A program made the translations under genes and the position numbers. Shown here in pieces: positions 11,309 through 23,439 of a DNA stretch of 64,000 nt. Source of the DNA: Tomocerus qinae (Eukaryota > Arthropoda > Collembola > Entomobryomorpha > Tomoceridae); NCBI GenBank assembly GCA_020055645.1, contig CM034546.1:29078001-29142000 (forward strand), read 5' to 3'. Position 1 is the stretch's first letter. Every line of letters begins with the position of its first letter. The notes below the pieces were generated by a model. That model was not told where the DNA came from, searched no databases, and saw only the letters and a program-made list of their open reading frames with translations.

Positions 11309-11632
11309 CGTAAACCCTATAAGTTAACGATGACCAAACACAAATAAAATTATAACCTATTGACTATCAATGTACACAAATTAGGATCTAATCAATAGGC
11401 CTTCAAACAATTAATAATAAAGCTAATATATCTATCTAAACTAAAATATGTATACTTATACATACAATAGTGCTCTCAATGCCTATCAACGACAGTCAGA
11501 ACAAAAACCAACTTGATTTTGAGAGAAACATTTATAACCATTACGAACGAAATAATTCATTACGACAATGAATATAGCATATTATATACTTGTAAATGTC
11601 CAAGTTTAATAACCTTTTTCATGCAATGCAGT

Positions 11633-12194
11633 CAGGGCAGTAAAAACCTGGGTTTTTGGGTTTTTGCTATGAAATGGGGCCATTTGAAAACCTAAGGATT
11701 AGAGCAGAATACAAGAACTCTAGTTTAAAATATCCGTTTCAATCCCTTAATGAACGAATCAACGTAATGGGCTACTGATACAAGTATTTATTTGTCAATC
11801 CAAAATATTGAGATAAATAAATTATGTTTATCTCAATATTTTGGAAATAAATGGAATATATTCAATATTATAGTTTTCAAGTTCCTCTATATTAAGTCGC
11901 CTCCATACCTAATAAAAAGCTTAATAACTTGCCAACCGAGTATTTGATCAATATACTTTTGAGTTTACCGTCAAATTACTACTAATCGAATCGAAAAATC
12001 CACTTACATTATAATAAAATTCTTCTTCTAAATTGACCAAATAAAGAATCAAAATAAATATTATTTTAAGTTTGAATATGGAACAATGATAGAAGTCCAG
12101 TGAACTACAGTAGATGGTGGATGCTACTGTAAAAACTCAAAAAGGCGGGTTTTTGGGCTTTTCCTATGAAAAACCCTTCCTTTTTTATGCCTTG
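11633..12194. mobile_element. hAT-type MITE, diverged copy of the 9,724 family
   Basis: Shares ends (CAGGGCAG and ATGCCTTG) and a long interior with the element at 9,724-10,358, including GCTATGAAATGGGG and the tract TTTATCTCAATATTTTGGAA. The flanks no longer show an 8-bp duplication, so it is older or has been rearranged. Confidence 0.8.
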
Positions 12195-12874
12195 CAGTTG
12201 CTGACTACAAAATACTAGTATATATAAGTACGGAAATACTAGTTTTGCATATGAGAAAGTAGCTTCGCCTGAGCATTTTGTCCATAACTGTCAACTGTCT
12301 ACAGCATTTAGCCAAACTGTTCATATGATATTTGCAAAACAATATTAAAGTATTGCAAAAACGGTAGTAATCTATTTAAATGTGTCTAATCAAAATAAAG
12401 CTCTACTTTCAAGCAGATTGTAGACCATATTATATTACCACGATTACGTCAACCTAAATACTGAAAAGTGTACCTATACATGTAAAATATTCAACTTTGG
12501 TAAATACAAACATTTCCTAATTCCCGTTTATCTTATCAATTGGCTAACTTAATAAAAGCATACAATAACGAGTAAAACGTCAATGTACACATGTTTCAAC
12601 AATACTATTTTGTATAGTAACAAGTAATGATATATTATTAAGTTAGGTTTTGTAAGGAAGGCGGTACGAAACAAACATACTTTTGATTTTGATGATGCAT
12701 GTTTTTTATGTGGCTGAATAAGATTGACGAACTACCCAAAATGGTTTTAGCTCGCCGGACGAGCTATATAGAATCGTTGAATCGTCGATATGTTGAAAAG
12801 GGACAAACACACCCATTTTATAATGCCTATATATTTATCCTGAAAATCGCTTTATTAAAGCATAATTTAAGGTG
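12195..12874. other. Intergenic, no gene seen
   Basis: AT-rich with no recognisable coding region. The 78-codon frame at 12,699-12,935 has no known domain and runs into the left-arm boundary, so I do not call it a gene. Confidence 0.45.
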
Positions 12875-13843
12875 TAAATTATTTGTATACATGATTTTCA
12901 GTTATACTTTTTGTGTACCTACAGCTTTTATGTAAAATAGGTAGTACATTGTAAACGTAGCTCAGGATTATATGGGTGTGGCGCCACACACCGTGTGATT
13001 TGGCCTTTTGTTTGGCTGAAGTAGAACGATAAGAGTCTCATCAAATAGAAAGAGCTATTAAAGTAGAAACCGGTTTCAATAACGGACAACACTATACTTT
13101 CTTTTTATCAGTACATTCAAAAGTGTTATGGTTTAAAATATATATGACGATGCATAATACATGAAAATCCTTTAAGTATGAAAGATACGAAATCTTTATC
13201 GCAAAAACAGATTATTTATACTGACACATTTGTAATCTACAATGCCCTTTATTGAATAAAAAATGCTAATCTTGTGTCCTAGATCCACTACTGCATTTCA
13301 AATAAAAATAACAGTCGTATATTTCGTTAATCACATAAAATATGTTACACATCATATTACTAAAACAATGATAAGAGCTGTCAGATTCTTCAATCAATGT
13401 TTATTTTTAACAACCATTTCTCAGTATTCAATATTCGTGCATGTATATGCCAATCAAGATGTCCAGATGTGAAATATTAATCAAGCCATTCAAACATATC
13501 AAACGGTTCATGAAAATCTATTGAGCTGCACTAGCAAACTTACAACTTATGATTATTTTAATTTTGATTATGGTAGTTGGAGGAATGAGCGAAATGAAAA
13601 TTTAGTGATGAACGAACATGCGAACTGAAAACAACGTCTCACATCTAGTTCATTACACCATAAAATCATTGTTTTATATAGCTAGAAATTAGGTAGATCA
13701 TGCGATTGTTAGGGGTAGGGCCATCATACAATTATACAACTAGATCAGTAAAGTATCTAGATAGGTCAACTGAAATGCAATTTACTTTTAGATAAATCTT
13801 TTTTCATACATGTAGTACCGTGCCGTGTACTATATACGTATAT

Positions 13844-14763
13844 ATGTCGTAGACTGGGAGGGAAAGGTGACTGGGAGGGATATAATATCCCTCTCCGATT
13901 AGACTGGGTGGGATAGCTCTGTACCGCTAGCGGTACCGAACCATGAGGTTTCCGACTGGGAGGGATAGGTTGTAAAGGGTTGATATAAATGATCCTATGT
14001 GTATAAGTGCCACAACTAACTCAGATTTTAGGTTACTCTTACATGTTTTATTCATTGTAATCATTATTTTCTATAATATTCATAAATGTTAAGTATATTG
14101 CACATTTTGCATCAGTCATAATTAAATCATAAATTATTATTATCGTAGATTTTATATAGGTTACTCACTAACATATCGTAATTGGCGTCACTTGGGAATT
14201 GGTCAGTTCTCTTACTTTTTTCCAAAAAATCTAAAAAATGTTGCGGAAATTCCATTTTGTCTTATTGAAAAAGTAAATTTAAATGAAACTCACTACCCTA
14301 ACTTCCCACAAAACAGCAACCGCTATGTAATTCAGCTTATAGCTCTTCATAGTAAATTTAAATCTTGCTGAATATGATACTTCGACACGCTCTTAGACTT
14401 ACTTTACTGCCAACAAACGTAGCATAGCAGTGTAATATACTTAACCATTTGACTTCCAATCTTGACTTAATAAATTATGATTTAAGTATAACTGATGCAA
14501 AATGTGCAATATACTTAACATTTATGAATATTATAGAAAATAATGATTACAATGAATAAAACATGTAAGAGTAACCTAAAATCTGCGATAGTTGTGGCAC
14601 TTATACACATAGGATCATTTATATCAATCCTTTACAACCTATCCCTCCCAGTCGGAAACCTCATGGTTCGGTACCGCTAGCGGTACAGAGCTATCCCACC
14701 CAGTCTAGTCGGAGAGGGATATTATATCCCTCCCAGTCACCTTTCCCTCCCAGTCTACGACAT
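13844..14763. mobile_element. Fold-back transposon, about 300-bp inverted ends, left arm only
   Basis: The ends read ATGTCGTAGACTGGGAGGG and its reverse complement, and the inverted ends run about 297 bp (13,844-14,140 and 14,465-14,763). GACTGGGAGGGA recurs several times in each end. The palindrome GGTACCGCTAGCGGTACC-like core (TACCGCTAGCGGTA) occurs in each arm. There is no coding capacity. The matching site in the right arm (about 40,695-40,725) is empty, a TATATA-rich stretch. A target duplication is hard to read in that sequence, although ATAT on both sides is possible. Confidence 0.85.
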
Positions 14764-15249
14764 ATTATATGTACCGTGCAGTAAGAGTCCCAAGTTTGTG
14801 TAACATTAAATCGCCTTTTGGTTTTTCAGTAGCATAAATAGTATTGATTGTCCAGAATAATCATTATCGATAACAAACTTATATTTTGTGAAATCAAATG
14901 TTGCTTACAACTCTTTTTTGAGCAATATTTACTTTTTACTTAGCCACACCACAATCATTATAATATAATTACTTTTTATATGCATGTGCCTACTTCTATT
15001 GTGCACCTTTGACCAGTTCAGCCTGATGTTTTTGAAGAACATGTAATTGTAAGGACGGAGTTTAGCAAGGCAAAGTTGAATTCCCAGTATCTTTTATTAC
15101 AAAATCGGCATTTGATACGGATTTTAGGTTTTGTAGACATGTATTAGAATTTTATTTGTACTATTCAGATATTTTTAACTTTAATTTGTTCCACATATAA
15201 TATTAAAATATATTTGAGAGGTTGCACAAACTTTGTTGATTTGGCAAAT

Positions 15250-17728
15250 TCAAGCTGCAGGCGCATTTTGGATTTCTCGTTGTCCTAATATTAATTTAAA
15301 AGGCATGGAGAATCTGAATATACTAACATGTGACTTTTCTGTAAGTTCAATTTGTGACGGTTTAGGAATTTTAGGGTCCCAGTTAAAAGAAAAATTTTGT
15401 ACCAGGGATGTCAGAAATAGAAAAAATTCATTTTTAGCAAATGTTTGTCCAAGACACGTTCTTAATCCTACGGAAAATGGAATAAGTGGGGGAATATTTG
15501 ACGATGAAGTTTCTAAAAACCGTTCAGGTCGAAAGCATTCAGGATCCCCCCACAAATTTTCATCATGATGTATTCCATACAGATTGGCAATTACTATTGT
15601 ATCTTTGGGAATAAAATGACCATGAAAGTGTACATCTTGAGTAGTGAGTTGAAAATTTGAAAATGGAGAAGTGCTTGAAATTCTCAAGATTTCTTGCATT
15701 ACGGCTTTCGTGTATGGCATGCTATATATTTAAAATAGTACATGCTCGATTAATTACATTTTATTACTACCTATGTAAAAAATTTACGTTTACCAACTTA
15801 CTTTGCCTGGTCGTTCAAACTTGGCATGCTTGTGGCTCCTATGACATCACAGATTTCTTGAAATAATTTTTCTTGTACATTAGGGTATAAACTCAAGTAC
15901 AAAAGACTCCAATTTAGGGTATTTGTTATTGCTTCGGCGGCCGTAACAAATAAATTTAGTACCATGCCCTGCATGTGATTATCTAATAATAGATAAAAGT
16001 AACAAATAAAACATATTTTGTACAAAAGTGTGAATTGGTTAATTGATTATAGTACTTACGACCATTTTGTTTATGAAAATGAGAACTAGGATCCTCTTCC
16101 GCTTTTTGAATCTCACTTAAGAAAGCGGAAACTAAATCTTTGCTTGCTGTTCCATTGTTGAGATTCATTTTATGCTGGTTGACTTGATTTCTAACCAAGT
16201 TCTGCACTGGTGGTAGCATCTTCTGAAGCGCTGTAAGACCAGTAGACTTGGGTATCATTTTTGTAACCCACGGTAAGAACCAAATAGAACTTCCAATGGG
16301 CTTCCAAAGGGCACTAAATAAGTGTAGACACAGTGATCAATTCAATCTTAGATTATGTATTATTAAGCCAGCAAAGTTAATTAAATTTTTTAGAAAATAT
16401 GTAATACTATTATTTCGCCACAAAATCTTAAAATATAACAGTAATAATTAAATGGGAATGTCGGTAAAAATTGTATATTCCACTAGCAGTAACTCAGAAC
16501 CTACTACCAATATCGCACACTTAAGTTATATTATCATAAAGCAAAATGGATAAACAGTTTGTTTAGTTTTTATATCTGTAGAATTGAGCGGTTGAAAGAT
16601 CTTAAATTACTTACTGGTTCAAGTTAACCAATAATTTTTGGAAAAGGTCCCTTTGTGTTTCAGGAATTTCTTGTCCTACTAAAATGTACCACAAATGGTT
16701 CGTTGCTGTGACATAAAACTTGTCTTTAAAGTCTAAAGGTCGACACAATTCTTTGCGAAGGGAAAAAATTAAGTTCGAAACATCATCTTGAATAAATCCT
16801 TCCATACTTTTCTTCCCAAATCCCAAATTATTTAGATGTTTAATCGTGAACCGTCGTATTGTGTTCCATGGGTCACCTTCGGAAGTCAGCGTACCTTAGA
16901 AAGTCAAATTTTACATTTATCATGTACTGACATCTGAAATTTATGCAAACTTTGGGCTAAGGTATAAGTTTCAAAATTTCATACCATGTGATTCGCCACC
17001 TGCAAACAAATGAGCTGGTAAAAATTCTGGTCTTCCGTTAAATGCCTCATTGTTGAAAGCTTCTTTAATCAAATCGTGGTCGTTTAATATAATTGTCCTA
17101 CGCAAATTATCGTCTCATTAAATTTTTAATTTATTTCAATTAATTTAAATAGGATTTAAAAGATTGTTGCAAAATCATTGGAGTTTTTAATAAAGTAAAT
17201 TTCTCATTAATTAATTTCACACAAAACTAGATGTGAAACGTTTAAATATGAGAATATTAGAAGAAAATTACGAATTAATTTTATTTGTTGTTTATTCGTC
17301 TTATAAAACAAATTTCAATACATACAAAGACAAGAAAGCATATTGTGAAGCTCAGTTGCATAGGAAATTTATTCATACCTAAAATCCCCAAGTCGAAGGC
17401 CGACAATTTTTCCATACCTCTTCTTCCAACTCGTCATTGCAGTTAAAGGGGACTTACGAAAGAATAAAAGATTTCCAACTACAGGTAGTTGGGCTGGGCC
17501 TGTATTTTAGGCAAATATTAATAATTTGATTTTTATAAAATAAAACAATTATAAAAAATCAAAGTCTAGGACCAAAACTATAATTATGTAATGCAATATA
17601 AAACTGGGAATAAAATCAAAACTCAAACCGGAAGGGAACCCTTTCGGGCTGTAACATTGAAAATTCACGATCAATGCCTTCAGCACCAGTGCAACGGAGA
17701 CGAGGAAAATGAAGCCTAAAGTCAACAT
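15250..17728 (-). CDS. Cytochrome P450, CYP2-clan type, intact (left-arm copy)
   Basis: Seven exons on the minus strand: 17629-17728, 17379-17499, 16985-17097, 16615-16894, 16060-16313, 15802-15982 and 15250-15721. Together they encode 506 residues, the normal P450 length. An N-terminal membrane anchor (residues 2-20) is followed by a GPAQLPVVGN proline-rich hinge, which fits a microsomal enzyme. W121xxxR125 (C-helix), EILR at 360-363 (ExxR), FRPERF near 414-418, and the haem loop FSVGLRTCLG with Cys439 are all present. The I-helix reads TAAEAI at 303-308 where most P450s have AGxxTT, so the usual oxygen-activating Thr is replaced by Ala. It would oxidise a small hydrophobic substrate, which cannot be predicted. 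It lies head-to-head with the copper monooxygenase at 20,356. The substrate-free CYP2-clan call rests on layout and motifs. Confidence 0.93.
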
Positions 17729-17842
17729 TTTGCTTATCTAATGTAACGAAAAGTTTAGTCGAAATGAAAAATGAAGCATTTAGTCATTTAACATTTAAAG
17801 TAAACTTTAAAGTCAGAGGAAGAATAAATATTCGGCCTCGCC

Positions 17843-17850
17843 TATTTATA
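17843..17850 (-). promoter_or_regulatory. TATA box of left-arm P450
   Basis: TATAAATA on the minus strand about 115 bp upstream of the start codon. Identical in the right arm at 37,589-37,596. Confidence 0.65.
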
Positions 17851-20252
17851 CAAGAAACTCAAGTCAAGTCAAGTAGCCACATACTATATTGTGTCAACAG
17901 CAATGACTACAGGTTTCCAAAAATATCCAAATACTTTGCTTTGTTATACTCAGGTATCATCAAGTATAAGTCCAAGCTACATAAATCTATACCTGTTCCT
18001 GCATATTTATGATCTGTTTGCGAACTGCTTCCGAAGATCATGGTTAAACCATTTCCATGTATGGCTGTCTAAAATGATGACTATATTGGAAGTGTCAAAT
18101 TTATTTACGTCATTTGGACGTTATAATGTATGCCATCATTTAGTTTGAAGTATAGAAATAGTAATTAAAACTTGAAAATTAAATTTTTTGACAGTTCTGT
18201 AAGATGACAAATCCAACATCTACTTCAGTTTAAACAAGATTAATAAAACATATATAAAATTATCAATAACGTTATTCAACTATTTCCACCAATAATAAGA
18301 TCAATTGTCGTCATTCAATCACATGCAAGTGTGCTCATTCAAGTGTTTTGTTGAGCAGCAAAATTTTCGTGCATTTTATGGTTACATTGGACATTTTTGG
18401 CTGTCTTCCTAGTCTTGCACTTAATTCAAAAACTCATTCTGATCCAGGTGATTGATGGACAAGATATTTTTGTCATTTGACAAGATATCAACAATTAAAA
18501 ATGTTTATTTCCTTTGTGTATTGTTCGGTGACATTCAACATTTTATAAATAGGGAATTTGATCGCATCACTTCAATTTATTTAGGATAGAGAAAAATGTT
18601 TTCACTTTAATACATGACAAGTTCGACAATGTACAAAGACGTAATTAAGTATGATAGATATGAAATATAAAAAATAAACAACCTGGATTTTGGTAATCTA
18701 CAATGGTCTCGTAACCTACATATTGTAAAGCCGATACCTCGTTACAAACATTGCCTCGACATTGTGAATCACTTTACATCACAATTTTTGTAATATAAGT
18801 ACTTCATAAATACCCACTTGACTGCTGTCAGATTAAATACTAAAGTGGCACATATTTATTTATAATTCATTACGCATTTAAATGAAAAAGATAAAATGGC
18901 TTCACATAAGAACACACCTACAAAAATGCAACAAAAAGGCTACCAATTAATGAGACTGCAGAAAAAACTAAACACGCATTTAACTTTTTTAATTTGGTAA
19001 AAACAATGAGTCATCTTGAGCAAACAAATCCTTAAAAATAAACTATTAAGTCTGCCGGTATGTAGGGTTCAAAAGACAAGCAAATATTTGTTTATATCAT
19101 TTCCACTGGATATTGGTAATACAAATTCCTAGCCCAGAGCAATAGTCACTAAAGATACACGGTGTAGAAAAATTTTTCGGGTTTAGGTTTAAATAAGCCA
19201 AATCAAACCATAAGAAGTCCTCTCAACGTACATTTTCTTTGCTTCATAAGGATGAAGGAGTATGGTTGCAATCGGTATAGAGGTCGGAAAACCACAGGGA
19301 ACGACAAAACAACTTTTTGCTACTGTTAATCCAATAAATTATTTGATTTCCTTTGATTCATTAATTCATTAGTAATCAACTATTATTATCTTATGTTATT
19401 CATATTTTTACTTGTGACGGGGGCTTTGTATTACCTACCCATAGTAGAAAAATATAAACGCAATAAAGACTTTCATTGCTTTTTAAAGGCTAATTTCTAT
19501 TACGCGTAAAGACTAGTTTATTTTCGCTTCAAGGATATATGTTTGATGTAATAAAGGATAGGCTTATATGTTTAAGGACATTTTCATTACGTTTAAAACG
19601 TCAAACTCGTAAAAGACAGTATGTTTTAAAAAAAAAAAAAAAAAAAAAAGCTCATACACCACTGGTTTGTTTCGTTAGAAACCAATTACACCAGTTGAAC
19701 ATATCTCACTTTCTTTTAAATGTTACGTTAAGTAGTACGAAGAAATGTTAAGGTATTTCTCCATTCGGAGTTACAGAAGCGGGAAAACCATTGCATGATG
19801 CATAATTAGTAACAGCCGTAACTGCTAAATACATCAGCGGTGGAAAAAACCGTATCCAAACACCAATATCGCCAAGCATCGAAGCTGTGACCACTCGCCA
19901 TAGAGATTGACACTCTACCACGCAAGCCACATGTGCTGGCTTGCTGGTTTTAATTTACTGGCTCATTTATTAAATTTACCTGTAAATTATTAATAATTGC
20001 CTAATAAACTTGCAATAAATACAAAATTTAATAGTATCGTTAAGGAATACAACACTTCTACAATAAACATAATTACATTGAAAGTAGTAAAAGTAAATTT
20101 ACCAGATAAAATTCTTATAACATAAATGGCCACTTCGGTTTTTAATTATTGCTCCCACTTGAAGTTGACAATAATTGATCAGGTTCAAGGTTCAATTTCT
20201 AGGTGCACTCAAACTAAGAGATATGCGTACATTTAATAATTAGGTCAGTAGG
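17851..20252. promoter_or_regulatory. Divergent intergenic region between P450 and copper monooxygenase
   Basis: About 2.4 kb (2.08 kb without the SINE) separates the two TATA boxes. No coding exon is seen. It is AT-rich and conserved almost base for base in the right arm, with four substitutions noticed (for example C/A in the GATACACGG context at 19,158, and G/T in AAATAGGG at 18,552). Apart from the two TATA boxes I cannot assign regulatory sites. Confidence 0.5.
19630..19946 (-). mobile_element. tRNA-derived SINE, left arm only, 7-bp target duplication
   Basis: 317 bp flanked by GTTTTAA (19,623-19,629 and 19,947-19,953). The right arm has one GTTTTAA and no insert, and 317 + 7 equals the exact 324-bp change in the pairing sum of the arms. 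On the minus strand the 5' part shows tRNA-like internal promoter segments: TGGCTTGCGTGGTAGAGTG resembles an A box and AGCTTCGATGCTT a B box (consensus GGTTCGANTCC). The other end is a run of about 20 T on the sense strand (A on the plus strand), not the usual poly-A tail. Confidence 0.78.
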
Positions 20253-20260
20253 TATAAAAG
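20253..20260 (+). promoter_or_regulatory. TATA box of left-arm copper monooxygenase
   Basis: TATAAAAG, 96-103 bp upstream of the chosen ATG at 20,356. The in-frame ATG at 20,263 lies only 2 bp behind it and should be upstream of the transcript start, which supports the later start. Identical at 35,503-35,510 in the right arm. Confidence 0.7.
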
Positions 20261-20355
20261 CGATGCATTTAACTCACATGGTTTTCATTGAAACATCAAG
20301 GATTCACAAATACTGTTTCTTTGTTTGCATCGTATATCGACATATTTACTTCCAA

Positions 20356-22851
20356 ATGGCCGTTACCTATTATAATCTACGTTGTAACTTCTTTTTGATA
20401 GGTATCATCTTAATCACAACTTCTCTGCCGGCGCTGCCGTTCCGAATAGCGGCTGATGACGCCTATCAGGTCAAGTGGAATGTTGAATCTAATTCTTCGA
20501 TTGTCTTTGAAGTCACAGTCGCTACGACGGGATTCGTAGGGCTAGGATTTTCTCCCAACGGTGGTATGGCCGGGGCTGACATTGTCGTCGGGGGTGTACG
20601 TAATGGTGTTCCTTATTTGGAGGTAATTTGAATACAGTAAATTATTGTTAATGCAATAAGACAATACAGAATATTAAATTGGCATATTTGCATTACCTTA
20701 TTTCTAGGATCGTCACGCTTTAGGCTTCTTCACACCAATTTTAGATGATGTTCAAAATTATGAATTACTAGATGCAGACGAAAACACGACGCATACTTAT
20801 TTAAAATTTTCTCGCGATTTGAATACCTGTGACGACCAAGATGTCCCTATAAATGTAAAAAAGCTTCTGGTTTATCTTCTGCGTTTTGGCTTCAGATTTC
20901 CTTCAACTATCATTTACTTTAATATTTTATCTGTTATATTTATTAGGACGATACACTCAACCTCATATGGAGCTATGGCGATACGGACGATCTGGAATAC
21001 CACGGGGTCAACAGAGGATCCAAATCTGTGAATTTGTTAGATCCTGTTATGCCAGCAAATCCTGATTTATCTGGGTACTTTTTAACATTTTTAGAATTAT
21101 ATGGCCTCAATTTCAACAATGTGTCAGTTTTCAAATCATTATTAAAATTATTATCTGAAGGTACTCGATATGGGAACTAAGGACGCATAAACCTATGCCT
21201 GCCGAAGATACAACGTACTGGTGCACCATTCACAAAACTCCAAATGTGTCTAAAATGCATCACATTGTTGGCGTTAGTCAAAGAAATATTTACGAGTTAT
21301 TAATGCTGAAATGGCTGATATTAATAAATACTGGTATTTTATACAGTTTAATGCAATTCTCGAGTCACCGGATGCATTTGCACATACTCACCATATGGAA
21401 GCCTATTTGTGTCACGTACCGGAAGGGATGGAATCTGTTTTTGAAAGCTACCTTGGTCATCCTGGAGATGATTGTTATTACCCAACTAATGAAAACTTTC
21501 CGGGGGAACATTGTGAGACAATTGCCTACGGCTGGGCAATTGGTGGAGAGGTTAGTCAAATTGGATATTATGTTAGATATTTTAAGTGCGAAATAACCAA
21601 ATCTACTCTTAACATTCTAGATCACTCTCTTTCCCGATTACCTCGGATTCCCATTACATTCTGGAGACTACTTTAAGCTGGAAGTGCATTACAATAATCC
21701 TCAAAAGCTTTCAAACATTACATTTGATACGGGTCTAAAATTGTATTACACTGATGCCATCAGGTAGACTAACTTTTATGCCATAATTTAATCAATAAGC
21801 CCACACAAATGTGACAAAAAATTAAATCTTCAAAATTACAGGCAATTTGATGCCGGACGTTTAGTAATTGGTTCCGAAATAAATTTCACGCAAATGATAC
21901 CTCCACAATCAACAAAATTTACAACAGTTGCTCACTGTGACGTATCTTGCATAGCTGACATGCCACCCAATGGTGTTACAGCTTTTAATTTTTTGCTTCA
22001 TTCTCATCTGTCAGGTATTATTATAATATAAGTAAATAAAATCGTTGCCCTGTGTAGCCTAATTAGTTATTCATTTAATTTATGAATTTTAAAGGTAGAA
22101 AAATGAAAGTGAGACATTTTCGTGGGGGTAAGGAACTTCCTTGGCTAGTGAAAGACGACAATTATGATTTTAATTTCCAAGCCACCAGGTCCTTTTCAAC
22201 GCAACGGAGATTACTTCCTGGTGATCATCTTTCATTGGGTATTACAATACATTCGAACAAGGCTATCAATACATTTGACGAAAGCAATAATTTAGTCCAA
22301 ATTTGTTACAAATACTTTCATTGACATTTATTTTTTTATTTTGTCACTAGAATGTGAGTATGACAGTACATGGAACAATGGCACTGCAATATTGGGTGGG
22401 CGGTCTACAAAGGAGGAAATGTGCATGACGTTTATATCTTACTACCCAAGACTCGACAATTTAGTCAGCTGCAATAGCGAAGTTCCCAAACAGGCTATGC
22501 TTGGATATTTTAACATAGAAGAAACATACCTGTAAGTTTGAAGTCATTTTAGTTATCTTTTCATTTTGAAAAAGTATCGAATGACAATTCGTAATTTATT
22601 TGATTAGTGCACACCCAAGTGACACAGATCCAATTGTCAATTACCCAATATCTATGAGAGGTAAGCGATTCTCCGAAATAGTGAACACAGTTGAATGGAC
22701 ACCTGCAATGAGGTTAGACTATCAAATCATGACAAGATACTCCAATCATACTGGCTATTGTCGACCAACAATGAAAGAAGTTCTTACCAACTATCCATAT
22801 TTTGACGAAGAGTATAAACCAATTAACACATGCACAAGTGATAGTACCTAA
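20356..22851 (+). CDS. Copper type II monooxygenase, DBH/MOXD1 family (left-arm copy)
   Basis: Ten exons: 20356-20622, 20708-20854, 20947-21074, 21161-21272, 21347-21550, 21621-21763, 21842-22014, 22095-22238, 22351-22531 and 22608-22851. They encode 580 residues. The order is a signal peptide (about 1-35), a DOMON domain (about 40-155, with GFVGLGFSPNGGM and ADIVVGG), then the two copper domains. All six expected copper ligands are visible: His214-His215 (HHIVG), His309 (EVHYNNP), His387 and His389 (HSHLSG), and Met463 (EEMC). Family members hydroxylate dopamine, tyramine or unknown substrates using ascorbate, in the secretory pathway. Whether this is DBH-like, TBH-like or an orphan MOXD cannot be told by eye. 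It is head-to-head with the P450. Confidence 0.93.
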
Positions 22852-23439
22852 ATTTATAAAAGCAATAGTGGATTTAGTGCTCGCAATTATACTGCACTGT
22901 AAAATATAAGTACAAATAAATTTTTGGTTTGAACTACCTAAAATACTTATCGAAATATGCGTTATAGTTTAAATTTATTATCATTTGAACCAAAAATAAT
23001 ACTTGACGTTATCAATACCAATGTATTAACATGTAAAAATCATTCTGCAACACAACATCGACATTTTGCAATGCAATATTCTGCTAGCCCACAATGATAA
23101 TGATAATGGAATATGTTTTGTGTACAATAATGCGTTTCTAATGTTCAGTTCAAGCTTTTTATACGGTTCATACGGTATTATAAGGCATTAATTAAAATAT
23201 GGTATTGGACACAATTTATATATTGCTATTAAAACATCCGTCGCCATTTTTTCCATAATTTCATGAACATGTCAATTTGATTTAAATAAGGGCCTTCGGT
23301 ACAGATAAAATATTTCTACTACGCAATGGCATAGTAGCGAACCTAATGTTTTCGGTCATTACTAAAAGTGAAAATACTGTAAAATATGCCGTATTTAGAA
23401 ATCGATTTAGGAATGCGCAAAAATTCCATATGTTTTTTG
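22852..23439. other. 3' flank and inner end of left arm
   Basis: AT-rich, no gene. Homology with the right arm ends around 23,370, with a few extra substitutions in the last 70 bp. Confidence 0.6.

Larger units (their letters stand above)
12875..23370 (+). repeat. Giant inverted duplication, left arm
   Basis: Mirror image of 32,393-41,680. Positions pair as x + y = 55,763 inside the SINE insertion and 55,439 between the SINE and the P450 deletion. From about 14,990 to 23,300 the arms are almost identical: only a handful of substitutions were seen by eye, all in non-coding DNA. From 12,875 to 14,990 they are clearly diverged, with many substitutions and indels. Two insertions are private to this arm: the fold-back at 13,844-14,763 and the SINE at 19,630-19,946. 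The inner end is at about 23,370, within TTTTCGGTCATT. Confidence 0.93.

Noticed and set aside
19628..19649. Poly-A run as evidence of a processed retrocopy
   Set aside because: The insert shows tRNA-like promoter segments on the opposite strand and no mRNA-like coding sequence, so a SINE fits better.
20263..20355. Upstream in-frame ATGs for the left copper monooxygenase
   Set aside because: The first ATG is 2 bp from the TATA box and cannot be in the transcript. The segment after it lacks signal-peptide character, while the ATG at 20,356 gives a clean signal peptide.
21417..21559. Possible loss of a copper-ligand histidine in the DBH/MOXD1 protein (Thr276 in HCETIAYGWA)
   Set aside because: The third ligand of the first copper site lies in the EVHYxNP motif, which is present (His309). 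Thr276 is not a ligand position, so the enzyme appears complete.
21195..21596. 133-codon frame overlapping exons 4-5 of the copper monooxygenase
   Set aside because: It reads through a 74-bp intron in the wrong frame. The spliced frame gives the conserved HHIVG and HTHHM segments.
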